Assembly: GCA_035048485.1 (NCBI GenBank)
Contig: CM068583.1
Location: forward strand, 30,081,341-30,145,340
Direction of reading: 5' to 3'
DNA from: Pteria penguin
Taxonomy: Eukaryota; Mollusca; Bivalvia; Pterioida; Pteriidae
Length of the DNA stretch: 64,000 bases
Below are positions 1 to 11,690 of the stretch, one piece after another. Within the stretch, counting starts at the first letter, position 1. Each line of letters opens with the position of its first letter. Below the pieces are notes generated by a model. It saw only the letters and a program-made list of their open reading frames with translations. It was not told the DNA's origin and ran no database searches. A program made the translations under genes and the position numbers.

Positions 1-72
1 TAATGTAACAATTTCTGAGGGTATAAACATGTTTGAAAGGAATTTTATATGACAAGGAATGAATCTAATTTG

Positions 73-207
73 TTTCTCGTTGGATGGAGGTATACTACGG
101 GGGAAAAAAGGACGGACGGAAAACTTAGGCATCATTATCTACGCTCAATGATGCAGTTTCCTCCCCCCCCCTTTTTTTTTCGTGGTATACCTCCATCCAA
201 CGAAAAA
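73..207. mobile_element. Short terminal-inverted-repeat element (MITE-like)
   Basis: An 18-bp exact inverted repeat (CGTTGGATGGAGGTATAC at 78-95, its reverse complement at 185-202) extends with one mismatch to about 23 bp at 73-95 and 185-207. The interior is short and non-coding and contains C and T homopolymers. This is the structure of a non-autonomous DNA transposon. I could not fix a target-site duplication, so the superfamily is unassigned. Confidence 0.6.
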
Positions 208-824
208 AAAAATGAATGAAAAAATTAAATAAATTCTTTTCTTTAATCTTTAAGTTTTACTATGATTGTTGCTTAAAATGAGAAAATAAAGTAAGACTAT
301 TTCATCTATATGTTTTCCCGGTGAATTCAAATGCTGATTTCCATATACTTGTATACAGCAAATATATGTCTCTGAATAATATTCGTAAATAATTTTAGTA
401 ATATTTGATTGAACATTTGCATAATCGTTTACAATAAAACCAAATACATTCGGAGTGTTTCGGACCTCTTCTCATTTAAAAAGAATCGTGCATTATGTAG
501 AACTCGAGCGGACGCGTATAGCCACTGGTGAACTCCATTCACTCATATGTGGCGAAGAACCTTCGGCTACGCTGCTTAATTTCCAGTGTATACAAAATTC
601 AGTTTCAAAATAGGAAATGAGCCCCTGATTTTGATGACAAGAATGATGGCTGTGAAAATACACAGCACTTAAAGGGGAAAAGCACACCGGAAATAAACTT
701 TTCAGTTATACATACAGATAATAGAGATTATAATACACGCAGGGGTATTACAAATAATCAGAATATAAACTATAGCTATATCTCAGAGGACTTTGTCGCC
801 TCAACTATAACTATACAAAACATT

Positions 825-1020
825 AATCATGCGCAGATACAGAGGGGGGTTGGGGGGTCTGGACCCCCCCCCCCTGAAATCCGAAAATTTTACCCCCCAA
901 AAAAAGGTAATATTTGGGCATTTTTGGCGTTGGAACCCCACCCTCCCCCCTCGTCTAAGAGAAAAATTTACCTTTTTTGGTTGGACCCCCTCTGACAAAA
1001 ATTTCTGGATCCGGGCATGT
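825..1020. repeat. G/C-homopolymer-rich dispersed repeat remnant
   Basis: This stretch has runs of G and C around short AT-rich spacers and ends in a CTGGATCCGGGCATG-like motif that resembles the GGCGGATCCAGG ends of elements elsewhere in the window. Overlapping short reading frames on both strands come from the homopolymers. It is probably a decayed repeat; the boundaries are approximate. Confidence 0.4.
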
Positions 1021-1119
1021 TAATATTATCAATAATATATCATATCAAATTGAAATTCAAATAATGATTTGTTTCATGTAATGTCAACTATAATTTGGAT
1101 TCCATACCTGCAAATATAT

Positions 1120-1121
<2 letters not shown>

Positions 1122-1203
<82 letters not shown>

Positions 1204-1261
1204 GTGTGTGTGTGTGTGTATGTGTGTAGGTGTGTGTGTGTATGTATATATGTATGTGTGT
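1122..1261. repeat. (TG)n microsatellite
   Basis: About 75 bp of near-perfect TG dinucleotides is followed by interrupted TG/TATG repeats. Open frames here are periodic artefacts. Confidence 0.95.
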
Positions 1262-1780
1262 TGTTAATGTATTCCTAAAACATACATGTGATTTTATATC
1301 AAAATGTGTTCATATTCATATGTGTATAATGAGAGAATTCTATCATAGATCATGTATTCGTCTTTACCAGAGTCTTTGTTATGTCTGATGGACTTCAGAT
1401 CTCTGAGCCATTAAGCAGACAATCCGGCAATTAAGTCTTATTACTCAGTCAGTAAATGATCAAGTTTTTTTTTAATTTCCATGTCCGTTTGTTTTCACGT
1501 TTAAGAAGACAGGGGGTAAAGAAAATGTCAGTAACTAATACATTGCATCCCACTACTACTGCCAACATAATTATGCTCCAAAATAGTTCATCAATATTAT
1601 TTTTACTTTTTTGGATCTAACTAATCAATGTAAAATTTTATTACATTGTAGTGTTCATTGATTTTGTACAATATTGCTATACTTCAGTTCGTCGTGCGTT
1701 AAAGGGAAAGCTTTATAAACTGAGATAAAAGTCACTTAATGCAAAAATCCATAAAAAGCGCTTAGGTTTAAAATCAATGA

Positions 1781-2573
1781 GAACTCCTCGGCCAAGGAAT
1801 GTGTGGTATTCCTCCCCTTGAGTGATGGGGTCTATGTATGAACTTAATGTTCTGACTCCTCATCCAAGGAATGTGTGGTATTCCCTCCCCTTGAGTGATG
1901 GGGTCTATGTATGAACTTAATGTTCTGACTCCTCATCCAAGGAGTATGTGGTATTCCCTCCCCTTGAGTAATGGGGTCCATGTATGAACTTAATGTTCTG
2001 ACTCCTCATCCAAGGAATGTGTGGTATTCCCTCCCCTTGAGTGATGGGGTCTATGTATGAACTTAATGTTCTGACTCCTCATCCAAGGAGTGTGTGGTAT
2101 TCCCTCCCCTTGAGTGATGGGTCCATGTATGAACTTAATGTTCTGACTCCTCATCCAAGGAGTGTGTGGTATTCCTCCCCTTGAGTGATGGGGTCTATGT
2201 ATGAGCTTAATGTTCTGACTCCTCATCCAAGGAGTGTGTGGTATTCCCTCCCATTGAGTGATGGGGTCTATGTATGAACTTAATGTTCTGACTCCTTATC
2301 CAAGGAGTGTGTGGTATCCCCTCCCCTTGAGTGATGGGGTCTATGTATGAACTTAATGTTCTGACTCCTCGTGCAAGGAGTGTGTGGTATTCCCTCCCCT
2401 TCAGTGATGGGGTCTATGTAAGGACTCAATGTTCTGACTCCTCGTCCAAGGAGTGTGTGGTATTCCCTCCCCTTCAGTGATGGGGTCTATGTAAGGACTC
2501 AATGTTCTGACTCCTCGTGCAAGGAGTGTGTGGTATTCCCTCCCCTTGAGTGATGGAGTCTATGTATGAACTT
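1781..2573. repeat. 73-bp minisatellite, about 11 copies
   Basis: A 73-bp unit repeats head to tail. The anchor GACTCCTC recurs at 1854, 1927, 2000 and so on. Copies differ by point changes and by one-base indels in the TATTCCCTCCCC and GATGGGGTC tracts. The array ends in a T-run. No coding or splice motif is recognisable in the unit. Confidence 0.95.
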
Positions 2574-3409
2574 AATTTTTTTTTTACTTCTTTTTGGATT
2601 TTCTAAAAGTGGATTTTTAAGTAATAATCCCGATTCTAATTTATCTTTTCATTATGTTTACTCTGCATGCTTACTTATTATTAGAATTTAATGTCAGGTC
2701 TCATATTGCAACAATTTACTGTCCTAAAATTGCATAAAAATACTCTTTAGTTTTAATGACTGACATGGAACTTCGTTTAATATCTTCTAATTGAAAGGAT
2801 ATAGAACTAAAAGTGCATTTTGAATATCCAATAAAATCAATACTTTATTTGGAAACGAAACCTATTCTGATGTATTTTAACTTCCCTATTCCCTATATCT
2901 TTAGGAGTGTTGATTTACGTTATAAATCGTACACGCATATTTGATATTTAACTTTAAGGTGATTTGTTAACTGTTTCATGTTATGTAATCTCATTTTGTG
3001 GAATTGCTTGACAACTTAGACTTCAATCTGATCAAGATTTTAGATTTATTTGTTTACAAGAAATTAAAGAATTATTGGAATTCTCAGAAATTCTACCTAG
3101 GTAGAGCAATGTTCATATTCATTATAAATTTATATTTATAAGCATGACGTCAAAACTAACTATTAAATTATAACAATATTTTTATATAAAAAATCTTACC
3201 AAAGTGTAAATGGAACATACAAAATTGAAATTAAAGCAGCTCATTTTAAATTTCCTTTATATAAATAAAGATGTCAATTAAGATAGTACGTGTCTCTCCA
3301 ATGACATCTCAGTGTTACTACGTAACGGATGTAGTTAAAGTGGGTCTGACGATCCCTCAGTTACAGTATTTCTATAGTTTAAAAAAAAAAAAAGTATGGT
3401 ATATACCGT
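2574..3409. other. AT-rich non-coding stretch
   Basis: I see no gene, RNA gene or repeat structure here. If the calpain gene continues to the left, this lies in its large intron after the exon at 4531-4683. Confidence 0.5.
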
Positions 3410-3557
3410 AGTGGCGGATCCAGGATTTCCGAAAAGTGGGGCGCATGGGTATTAGACAAACTTCTCCGCCCTTTTTGGTGCAAAATCTGGATATTTTACT
3501 AGTAAATATGTGACCAAAAGGGGGGCCGCCCCCCCCCCCCCTCTAAATCCGTCACTG
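3410..3557. mobile_element. GTGGCGGATC-family inverted-repeat element
   Basis: It begins GTGGCGGATCCAGGATTT and ends with the inverted equivalent AAATCCGTCACTG, with a poly-C tract near the right end. The copy at 5402-5549 shares the layout. The size, inverted ends and lack of coding capacity indicate a MITE-like element. Confidence 0.65.
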
Positions 3558-3788
3558 TATCGTATCGAAAAAAATCATCGTATTGCTATTGCCGTATCAT
3601 AAAACGAGAGGAGGGACATATCGTTTCCGACAGCGTTAAGGTAAACTCTTTCTTGTCTCCGCATTCCACCACAGCACACTGCCCTCTACCTGCCAATACC
3701 TCCATCAACTTACCATATAGAACAGGTGTTGTAGAGGGTTTACGTATACTATTTTTTTTTAATATATGTATTTTACCTAATGTTACTT

Positions 3789-4293
3789 CCACAGGCCGTC
3801 AGATCGTCTGGTGTCCACTCAACTCCCCACTTTGCTGCAAGACGCTATGGTGGAGAGGTCAAAATGGCGATCACTGATGAATCCCGGCGATGATGTGAGT
3901 TAAAATCTCACAGCGAAGTGAGGTGCGTACTTGAAATCATAATGTTGATATTTAGTTGACCATGACTTTAAATGCTCGAGGGCAACCACGATAATCGATT
4001 ATCGCCGTGTTTTCCATAAAAATATAGTCGTTCCCAAGAGGACCACCTTCTTTCGACTAAAAATAATCGGTTAAAATTATAAGGCTGTATCTCAGCAAGT
4101 ACGGGGTCTGGGAGAATGACACTTGGTAGTCTTGTAGATAATTTAATTCTGAACTGATTAAAAAAATAATGAACATTCCGTGTTTTGTAGATTTTACTTT
4201 CTGAGCGTTTTGTCCGACCGTGGCAAAGTAAGTTACATACCTTTTAGTGTATAGGGCAGTTGAGTGGACCCCAGACGATCTGACGGCCTGTGG
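3789..4293. mobile_element. 505-bp element with about 39-bp terminal inverted repeats
   Basis: The left end, CCACAGGCCGTCAGATCGTC, continues through GTCCACTCAACT. The right end at 4254-4293 is its near-perfect reverse complement (two mismatches seen). The interior is AT-rich and I recognise no transposase. The right terminus is about 240 bp from the donor of the calpain exon, so the element sits in the first intron after that exon. No convincing target-site duplication was found. Confidence 0.65.
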
Positions 4294-4530
4294 TTAATCC
4301 CTTGGAAGAGATGTTTTTTGTCGTTTGATATAAACATGTATACTATGACCGTGAATTACACGTTTTACAATATTGTAAAAGAAACAGAAGCAACAACAAC
4401 AACAACAACAACAAAATAAAATAAAGATGTAACAAAGCCCATCTGTTGATGGATTTCTGCCTACTGCGCATCTATATTGCCATCTTATATATTTATACAG
4501 CATCAATGTGTTATCCAGAAATCCACTTAC

Positions 4531-4683
4531 CTTGGGTCTTTTCCATTCTATGTCATTGTCTATCTTGGTATAATAAAGAGATTTGTTGTTTGCAGGGAAT
4601 TCTGGGTCTTCAAATAAAATTCCTTTGGACAAACATCCACTCTTAAGGGAAGAGTATTTCTGATTTTTGAATGCCGTTGGCAT
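4531..4683 (-). CDS. Calpain N-terminal coding exon (CAPN5-like), partial gene
   Basis: Read on the minus strand, the exon encodes 51 residues starting MPTAFKNQKYSSLK, then CLSKGILFEDPEFPA, and ending DIEWKRPK just before a GTAAGT donor (4530-4525). This matches the start of the calpain protease core, where LFEDP.FPA and the WKRP motif precede the catalytic domain. Among calpains I know, the CAPN5/TRA-3 type (NQNY..L, LFEDPLFPA, RWKRPKG) is the best fit. Upstream, TTTCTTTGACAG is a plausible acceptor, so the exon probably starts near 4698 with a short 5' untranslated part. Calpains are calcium-dependent cytosolic cysteine proteases. The Cys, His and Asn catalytic residues lie in later exons, none of which I found between 1 and 4530. 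The gene therefore continues beyond the left edge, or this is a stranded exon. The call is by family resemblance only. Confidence 0.8.
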
Positions 4684-4909
4684 GATGCTGCTAATATACT
4701 GTCAAAGAAAACACCAATCGTTTTAGATCTACTTACATGTATATACATTTCAAACAATCAACACCTTATATCCAATTACATATGATAAAACGGACAAGAT
4801 ACGACAATACCATGTACACGTACATGTAATTCTTGATTCATATTGACTAATCATTTGTTTTCATCTTGTTTATCATCTCTGCTAGTGAATGTTTTATGAA
4901 TGAAACATG

Positions 4910-5142
4910 AAGACCAGAAGTGACACGGTCGGTAGCGTGTTTGGGTCGCGTCCGAGTGTTTCCGGGTTGGAGTCTTACTCTCACTCACTGCCCTGTCTGT
5001 CGGATAAGACAGAGAACACCGAGTTTCTGTGCTACGGTAGATGTTTACTCGTTGGTCCATTGCATATGCCTACATTGCATGACGGATAACGCCATCATAT
5101 AAAAGAAGATGTCTGACAGTGACGTAAAACAAAAAGCAAACA
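4910..5142 (+). mobile_element. Degenerate tRNA-derived SINE
   Basis: A decayed box-B-like segment (GGGTTGGAGTCTTACTC) is followed by a core (GGATAAGACAGAGAACACCG) matching the core of the SINE at 13664-13938. It ends in a GACGTAAAACAAAAAGCAA tail. It has diverged too far for the box A promoter to be clear. Confidence 0.6.
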
Positions 5143-5401
5143 ATCTGCAACCACGTGACCATTATAAGTAGGTTTGAGAGATACATTTGTTTAATTAAAG
5201 CATGATAACAGTGTATACGCTGATTGTCTTATAGAGGTATAAACAATATGAAGTTCTGCTTGTGCATGTTCTAATAGTACATTATAACCTTACCTGCAAT
5301 ACACAATTATAGACTGACGGAATGATAGTATCTAGATGGTTGTTGAAAATAATACTAAAATCTATGCCTTAATTGTGATGAAAATTTGGTCGTTGTCATT
5401 G

Positions 5402-5549
5402 CAGTGGCGGATTTAGAGGAGGCGCCCCCCCCCCTTTCGCCACATATTCATATGTAAAAATTCAGATTTGGAACCAAAAATGGTTGAATAGTTTGGCTAA
5501 TACACATGTGCCCCCCCCCCTTTTTCTGAAATCCTGGATCCGCCACTGC
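5402..5549. mobile_element. GTGGCGGATC-family inverted-repeat element with possible 5-bp duplication
   Basis: CAGTGGCGGATTTAGAGG at the left and CCTGGATCCGCCACTG at the right form inverted ends, each with an adjacent poly-C tract. CATTG occurs on both outer flanks and may be a target-site duplication. The interior is non-coding. Confidence 0.7.
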
Positions 5550-6820
5550 ATTGACCGTTTATTATAAGAAAGTTTGGTGATGTCTTGTGTTGAAGAATTT
5601 GGAAATTTGTTAAAGACTTTACCATCATATCTAAATTATATAGAAACGATATTTTTCTGTAAAATTTATTAGTATGGCAAAGAGTTCCACTCCTCTTCGT
5701 ATAATCAAAGTAACAATGAAACCCCTTCATTATAATACTTACAACGTAAAATCCCGTTATCACTTTAAGAAGATAACAAAATTAAGAAATCATTTGATAT
5801 ATCATCTACCTGTTACTGATAATACTGTCATAACTTACATGTCGCACAGGCATCGTTGCTTTTAATGTTCACATGTACAGTTTATGTATGTCTATTCAAT
5901 TATGTCAGCCATTTGCAATCAAGATTTGTTTTCTCCAACACAAAAACGATTTAAACATATCACAATGGAGGGTATTTTGTCGTCTTGAGAGAGTGTTTAA
6001 TCGTTGTTATTTCTGTGAGCATTAGAGATTAGTCTCGGATGAAGTAGCACAGTATGTGTATTATTGTGTGTTTTTGTGTATTTACAGTAATGATAAAATT
6101 ACTTGATGGGCAAATCTTACACTACTCCAAATTAACATCCCTTCTAACTAATCTGAATAAGTTTGTAAGTTTGTTCTGGGGAAAGTCCACAATAGTTTTG
6201 TCGTGAAATAATATAACAACAGCAAAATACGAATGATTTTTTGTAAAAAAAAAAAAAAAAGTTGAATCTGATCGAATTTGGAGAGGGGGGGGGGGGGGGG
6301 TCCTGCCTAATCCGTTGTACCCAAAAAGTCCGTGAAATTATTGTATGATGAAAAGTTTGATTTGTTGCAAAAGGTCTATACATGAATTCGATTCCGTTTT
6401 AAATATTTTATCAAAGATAAAATGCTGGTACAGTTTATTCAACACTCTCATTTTGGCGTGTTACTGACCTATATTGGAATAGTTTAATATAAACTATTTA
6501 AAGTACCGTCTTTAAAACTAACATAACAATATTTATAATTTTTGTATTCGCAAATAAATTGGCAGTAATTTCATGTATATTTGTGTATTTATGTATATTT
6601 AAAGAAAACTAATAATTAGGCGAAGGCAGTCTTTAGAAAATGCACAAACGTAAGCAAATATTTATAACTAAATCTAATGTGCATGAACGTAGCATTTTCT
6701 GTGCGAATAATTTAAAAAACAGAATATAATGAAATGATATGCAATAAAATAGAAATGAAATAACATGACAATTGAATGAATAAAGCAAGAGTCGACATAG
6801 TGGTATATGAACGCAAATTT
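5550..6820. other. Non-coding AT-rich stretch
   Basis: No gene is recognisable. It contains an A-run and a G-run near 6245-6300 and otherwise unstructured AT-rich sequence. Confidence 0.5.
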
Positions 6821-6822
6821 AC

Positions 6823-7010
<188 letters not shown>

Positions 7011-7798
7011 GGTTACACTGCTTTTTGACACAACACCCAGCATTTACTTTACAGACTATTTATTAATCTCATCTATGATTAAAAAGGACATTATTCGTTT
7101 GGGGTTTTTTTATACAAAAGTAATGAGGATAATTCATTTGAAATAACTCAAGATTGCATTATACATAATTGACATACAAAGGCGAGTAAGCATCAAATCG
7201 GGTATATTGCATTGTATTTGAACAATACTCGAAAAACTATTGAAAATGGTCAATGGAATTTGCTGCAAAACTTCTATAGGTTAAGAAACGAAACACATAC
7301 GTTCATAAGCCGTTTAAATAGTCGATCTGATATGTTCATAAAATGGAACGTCACGAAAAACTACTCCGCACAAGGAATTAAGGTGTCAAAAAATTGTATT
7401 CATGGCTTCTTGATCATTCAAAATATTGACATAGACAAAAATATATTTCGCTCATCTTTTATGTTATTACAATAGGAAAAAAGCTGAATACTTTATCGAT
7501 CAGGCCAGTATGTAAATACATATGTATATCTGGAAAGTTTATCTAATTAAATAGCTTTTATAATATACGAAAGCCATCAAAGGGGAACATTGAAGCATAA
7601 CGGATATATATGTGAATGTGATATTAGGTTTATGTATAACATCTTAACGTGTATCGATCTGAAAAGGAAATTCCTCTTGCTTAATCTCGTATGCGTATTT
7701 TCATGCCAAAAGGATATGAAATATAGCGAATGGTTTTGTTATGACCTAATGTGAAAAAAACTTTAACTTTCTATGATATTCCGCTCTTTAACATTCTT

Positions 7799-7805
7799 AT
7801 GTATG

Positions 7806-7837
<32 letters not shown>

Positions 7838-8074
7838 TGTATGTATGTATGTATGTATGTATGTATGTATGTATGTATGTATGTATGTATGTATGTATGT
7901 ATGCATGTACATGTATGAAGTCGATGCAAGTCACTTTAAAAATAAAGGTCAAATCAAATATAAAAGCACAAACAATGACAACATTCTAACATGAAATAAA
8001 TTCTTAAATTTTCGAAGCGATCTACCACTTTATCAGAAAACAAAATATACAATAACATACACGGACAAATACAC

Positions 8075-8133
<59 letters not shown>

Positions 8134-8176
8134 AAAATAATACTTCAAATAAATAAATAAATAAATAAATAAATAA
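7799..8176. repeat. Microsatellite cluster in copy A: (ATGT)n, (CA)n, (AAAT)n
   Basis: There are ATGT tetranucleotides at about 7799-7910, CA dinucleotides at 8076-8131 and AAAT repeats at about 8148-8176. The same cluster is in copy B (16367-16745) with different repeat numbers. Confidence 0.95.
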
Positions 8177-9712
8177 CCTATATACTGTGCACTGCAACAG
8201 ATTGAAAATATTCTCTAATTAAACTAAGTGAAATTATTAAATAATATTCAGAGCTACATGTTTGTATTGTTAGCTCGATATATAATAAAATCAAATATAA
8301 TTCGCATTCGTTAACACCTCATTTCGTTGCTAACATATTATCCAACATATTATATATCAAGCTGTACAGAAATAATTCCTTTAAGACATACAATTTTATT
8401 TTTAACGTACGTTTTCGGTCAGGTAGTTTAAGTGCATTTGTGTATAATATAAATTTTTCACTTCATTTTGACAGTGGTCCAACCGGGAAAAGCTCTTTCC
8501 ATGCACGTCAGGATCTACATACTGTCTCTACATTAAGTTTAGTATTTTATCAATACGCTGTCCATTGCTGTGTGATTTATGTACAAGTATCAAATTAAAT
8601 TCCGATAAAAATTACACAATTCTCGGCAAAAGTTTATCTTGAATACGACTTTAGGCAAAACTTATTTTCGGAAAAGGAAGTCAAATTGCAAAAAGCAGGT
8701 CACCGGTATACCCGCAATGCTTGTCATCGTAAAAGAAGCAATCAATGAATAACTTTTCCAAATCAATAATATAAACGAAATAAAGAAGTTAGAATTGAAT
8801 CCTTTGCTTTGTGGTGTAAATAACAAATATAGCTTTCTAATAACCTTCACATGATCGCATTTGAGTGTTCCGAGATTGCAGTGTGCATACCAAATAAGTT
8901 AAATAAATCTTTTTCTAAATATGCCTATACTACACATCAACGTTATAGATGCAGTGATGCTCAATACATTAACGTTATATAGCTGCAGTGATGCACAATC
9001 ACACCACAATGATCTCTCGCATGAATAAAGCATCTAGAAAAAGTAAAAAGGCAATTTTTTCATTGTAATAATTTACATGTATATGAGGCAGGCCATGTGA
9101 TACGTATTATTTTAGCTAAAGTCTTTAACTGATTGCGCAATACAGTGACAGAGTGCTAATCACCATAAAGTAGCATCTATTTATTAAAACTCACCTTTAT
9201 AACATTACGATTAAAAAGATTAACCTGGGATTATCACTTGGCAAATTCACCTCCCTTTTCGTCTCCTGGTCACAGCGAACGTCGACGATTCGCCATTTAA
9301 ATTCACAGGTGACTTGATCATTGAAAAGTGTAAACAAAGGTATTCTAGCAACAACATAATATTTATGATTGAAGTACGGAGCTTACTGAACATACAACGT
9401 TCGATCTTATACCAGGTTATGAGAGATAGTGTATTGCAAAATATTTTATTAATCGATCTTATATTGAGATGATGGATTTTTATTCGGAATTAGCTTTGCA
9501 TGACGTTCTCAATAAGTATTTGGAAAGCAGTCATGCAAACCGTCACGAAGCAAAAAGCACACTTTTTCATACTAACATTTTTTAAAATGAAATTACGCAT
9601 AACTTAATATTTTCACAAATTTTATTACAATTTATTTTCTAAATTCTCCATTGTTCGGAAGAATTCTGTAGACTTCTAAATTTTCATGTTCATGGATTTA
9701 GCATAAATATCT
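8177..9712. other. Non-coding stretch in copy A
   Basis: AT-rich sequence with no recognisable gene. A short imperfect tandem duplication around ATGCAGTGATGC lies near 8950-8995. It is mirrored in copy B. Confidence 0.5.
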
Positions 9713-9755
<43 letters not shown>

Positions 9756-9950
9756 TGTGTGCGTCTGTGTGTATCCGATTACGTATGAATACTGCTGTTT
9801 ACAAATCACAACATGGATACTAGCGCCATCTAATTTCTTACGTTTTCCAATAATTTGTCATTTGTGATGGGATTATCAACGGGAAATGTGCAGTTTAAAA
9901 CTGCCAAAAGGGAAGTCCGGGTCTTGTTGAATAGGATTAAAAAAAAAAAA

Positions 9951-10026
<76 letters not shown>
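9713..10026. repeat. (CA)n and (TA)n microsatellites in copy A
   Basis: A CA tract lies at about 9717-9753, followed by TGTGTG. A TA tract lies at 9955-10026. Copy B has the same tracts with different lengths (about 18290-18329 and 18525-18592). Confidence 0.93.
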
Positions 10027-10029
<3 letters not shown>

Positions 10030-10248
10030 CTAACCTCGTGAATACGTGTATGAAAATGAAACAGAGAGGGAGCATTAATATAACTAATCTCATCCCTCTT
10101 CACACTTGCGCTAAAGAAAAAACCCGGAAGTGAATGTCAATCGATAACTTATTATCAATACCCGAATCATTATGTAAATATGTATGAGGCAATCAAAATT
10201 AAATTAAATTACGAAAGAACAAATGCTTATAGATGTATCTCGATGCAA

Positions 10249-10389
10249 GTGGCGGATCAAGAATTTTTGAAAAGGGCGCCCCTTATGTGAAAATATTAGC
10301 GAAAATACTCCGTCACTTTAGGTGCCAAATCTGAGGTTTACTCATACTTTTGGCGAAAATGTTTCTCCTCCTTTCTAAATTCGCCAGTG
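10249..10389. mobile_element. GTGGCGGATC-family element in copy A
   Basis: The left end GTGGCGGATC and the right end ATTCGCCAGTG are inverted relatives. GATGCAA lies on both flanks, a possible target-site duplication. The same element is at 18815-18955 in copy B, so it predates the segmental duplication. Confidence 0.65.
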
Positions 10390-10675
10390 GATGCAAGCAA
10401 TTTCTGGTCTCCACTTTCTGTGATCATATGCAAAATAATTAATAAGTGAAGTCAGAGACATGTCTCTGGTGAAGTTAATACCACTTTCGTATATGAATCG
10501 TGACAGTTCTTGTTTACGCTAAAAATCTTTGAAGCTATCTCACTTGAGCTGCCTAGAATCTAAACATGGCAATTAACGTATCCGTCATCGTACTTAATCC
10601 AGTATGGATACTTACCCAGACTCGAAACCGCGACCTTCCAAACGTGGTAACCACTCAGCAACATTAGGTTTATGA

Positions 10676-10711
10676 CAGAGACATATATACACATGTGTAT
10701 ATATGTCTCTG
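10676..10711. repeat. 36-bp perfect palindrome flanked by 9-bp direct repeats
   Basis: The palindrome is centred on ACACATGTGT, with arms CAGAGACATATATAC. It is bounded by GGTTTATGA on both sides, as expected for a small foldback insertion. A related 16-bp palindrome, CAGAGACATGTCTCTG, lies 220 bp to the left at 10455-10470. Both are repeated in copy B. Confidence 0.7.
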
Positions 10712-11668
10712 GTTTATGACGATTTTTATCCATAGTATGTACTGTTCAGTGACGGGTTTGTATAGATGCAATCATAATTCTTATTGACACACACCCACCC
10801 CCGGCCACCCAAATCACCAAAAAAAAAAGATGAATTTTTAACCAATCACCAGACGGCAGTGCATATCCCGGTGTACGTTTCAGATATTGACATGGTACAG
10901 CATGCCGTCAAGTACCTCCAGATCATTAAGGAGTTCAGTATTTTCTTAACTATTCTGTAATTGTGTATATCCCAATCGTCTTCAGTATATTCAACATGAC
11001 CATTGGCATATTGATATAAAGACAGTAACATATTGCACAAACTTCTGACTAAGCTTAAATATCATAAATCCCGTATTTCAACATTTTGTGTTAAAACATA
11101 GTTACTACAGTATTTGAACCTGTAACCTTCAGGATTGGAACTGAACTCGCTATTATTTTGGTATATTCTACAAATTTATCACCACAAACTTGGAAATTTT
11201 ATAATTTGACCTGCTTTCAGATACGTTTGCTGCGTGTAACTGGGAAATTTAAAAACATATTCATGAAGACTTGGTGATTTCCATGCAGAGTAACACAGCT
11301 AAGTTGACAAAAACTTGTACCGTAAGTGCTACGTTCTATCTGTTGGTGGAAATGTTAACAATAGACATTTTATTTAAGAAGAGACAAATGCTTTCCAACA
11401 ACACTGATGTTCTGTCTCAAAAGTTTTTGTCCTGAAGTTCTGAAATTTCAAATTCATATGCAACAGTATAACAATAACTTCCTGGACTTTGGATGACACA
11501 GTGATGAAAATCACGATATACATTTCTAATAAAATGAATAAATCAGGTGTATAAATCTGATACATCATTTCATATTCTACCTATATTTATATGTGATACG
11601 TATACGCTCAATATAAATAGAATCCAAGGCAAGCTTCATCCCACATGTTCCGAATGACATATAATTCT

Positions 11669-11690
11669 TTTATTTCTTTTTATTTTTATT
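11669..11690 (-). terminator. Candidate polyadenylation signals, copy A
   Basis: Several AATAAA hexamers in minus-strand sense lie about 370 bp beyond the MCCC2 stop codon of copy A. They are identical to those after the functional copy B. Confidence 0.5.

Noticed and set aside
3586..3792. 68-codon minus-strand frame next to the calpain exon, considered as a second calpain exon
   Set aside because: The peptide (VLAGRGQCAVVECGDKKE) does not match any calpain segment, and its position would require odd splicing. Left unassigned.
7212..7475. 87-codon frame present in both duplicated copies
   Set aside because: Conservation between the copies only reflects the recent duplication. No family resemblance, and AT-rich composition like its surroundings.
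7773..8148. Open frames rich in Met-Tyr-Val-Cys or Val-Cys
   Set aside because: They come from ATGT and CA microsatellites. The same applies in copy B.
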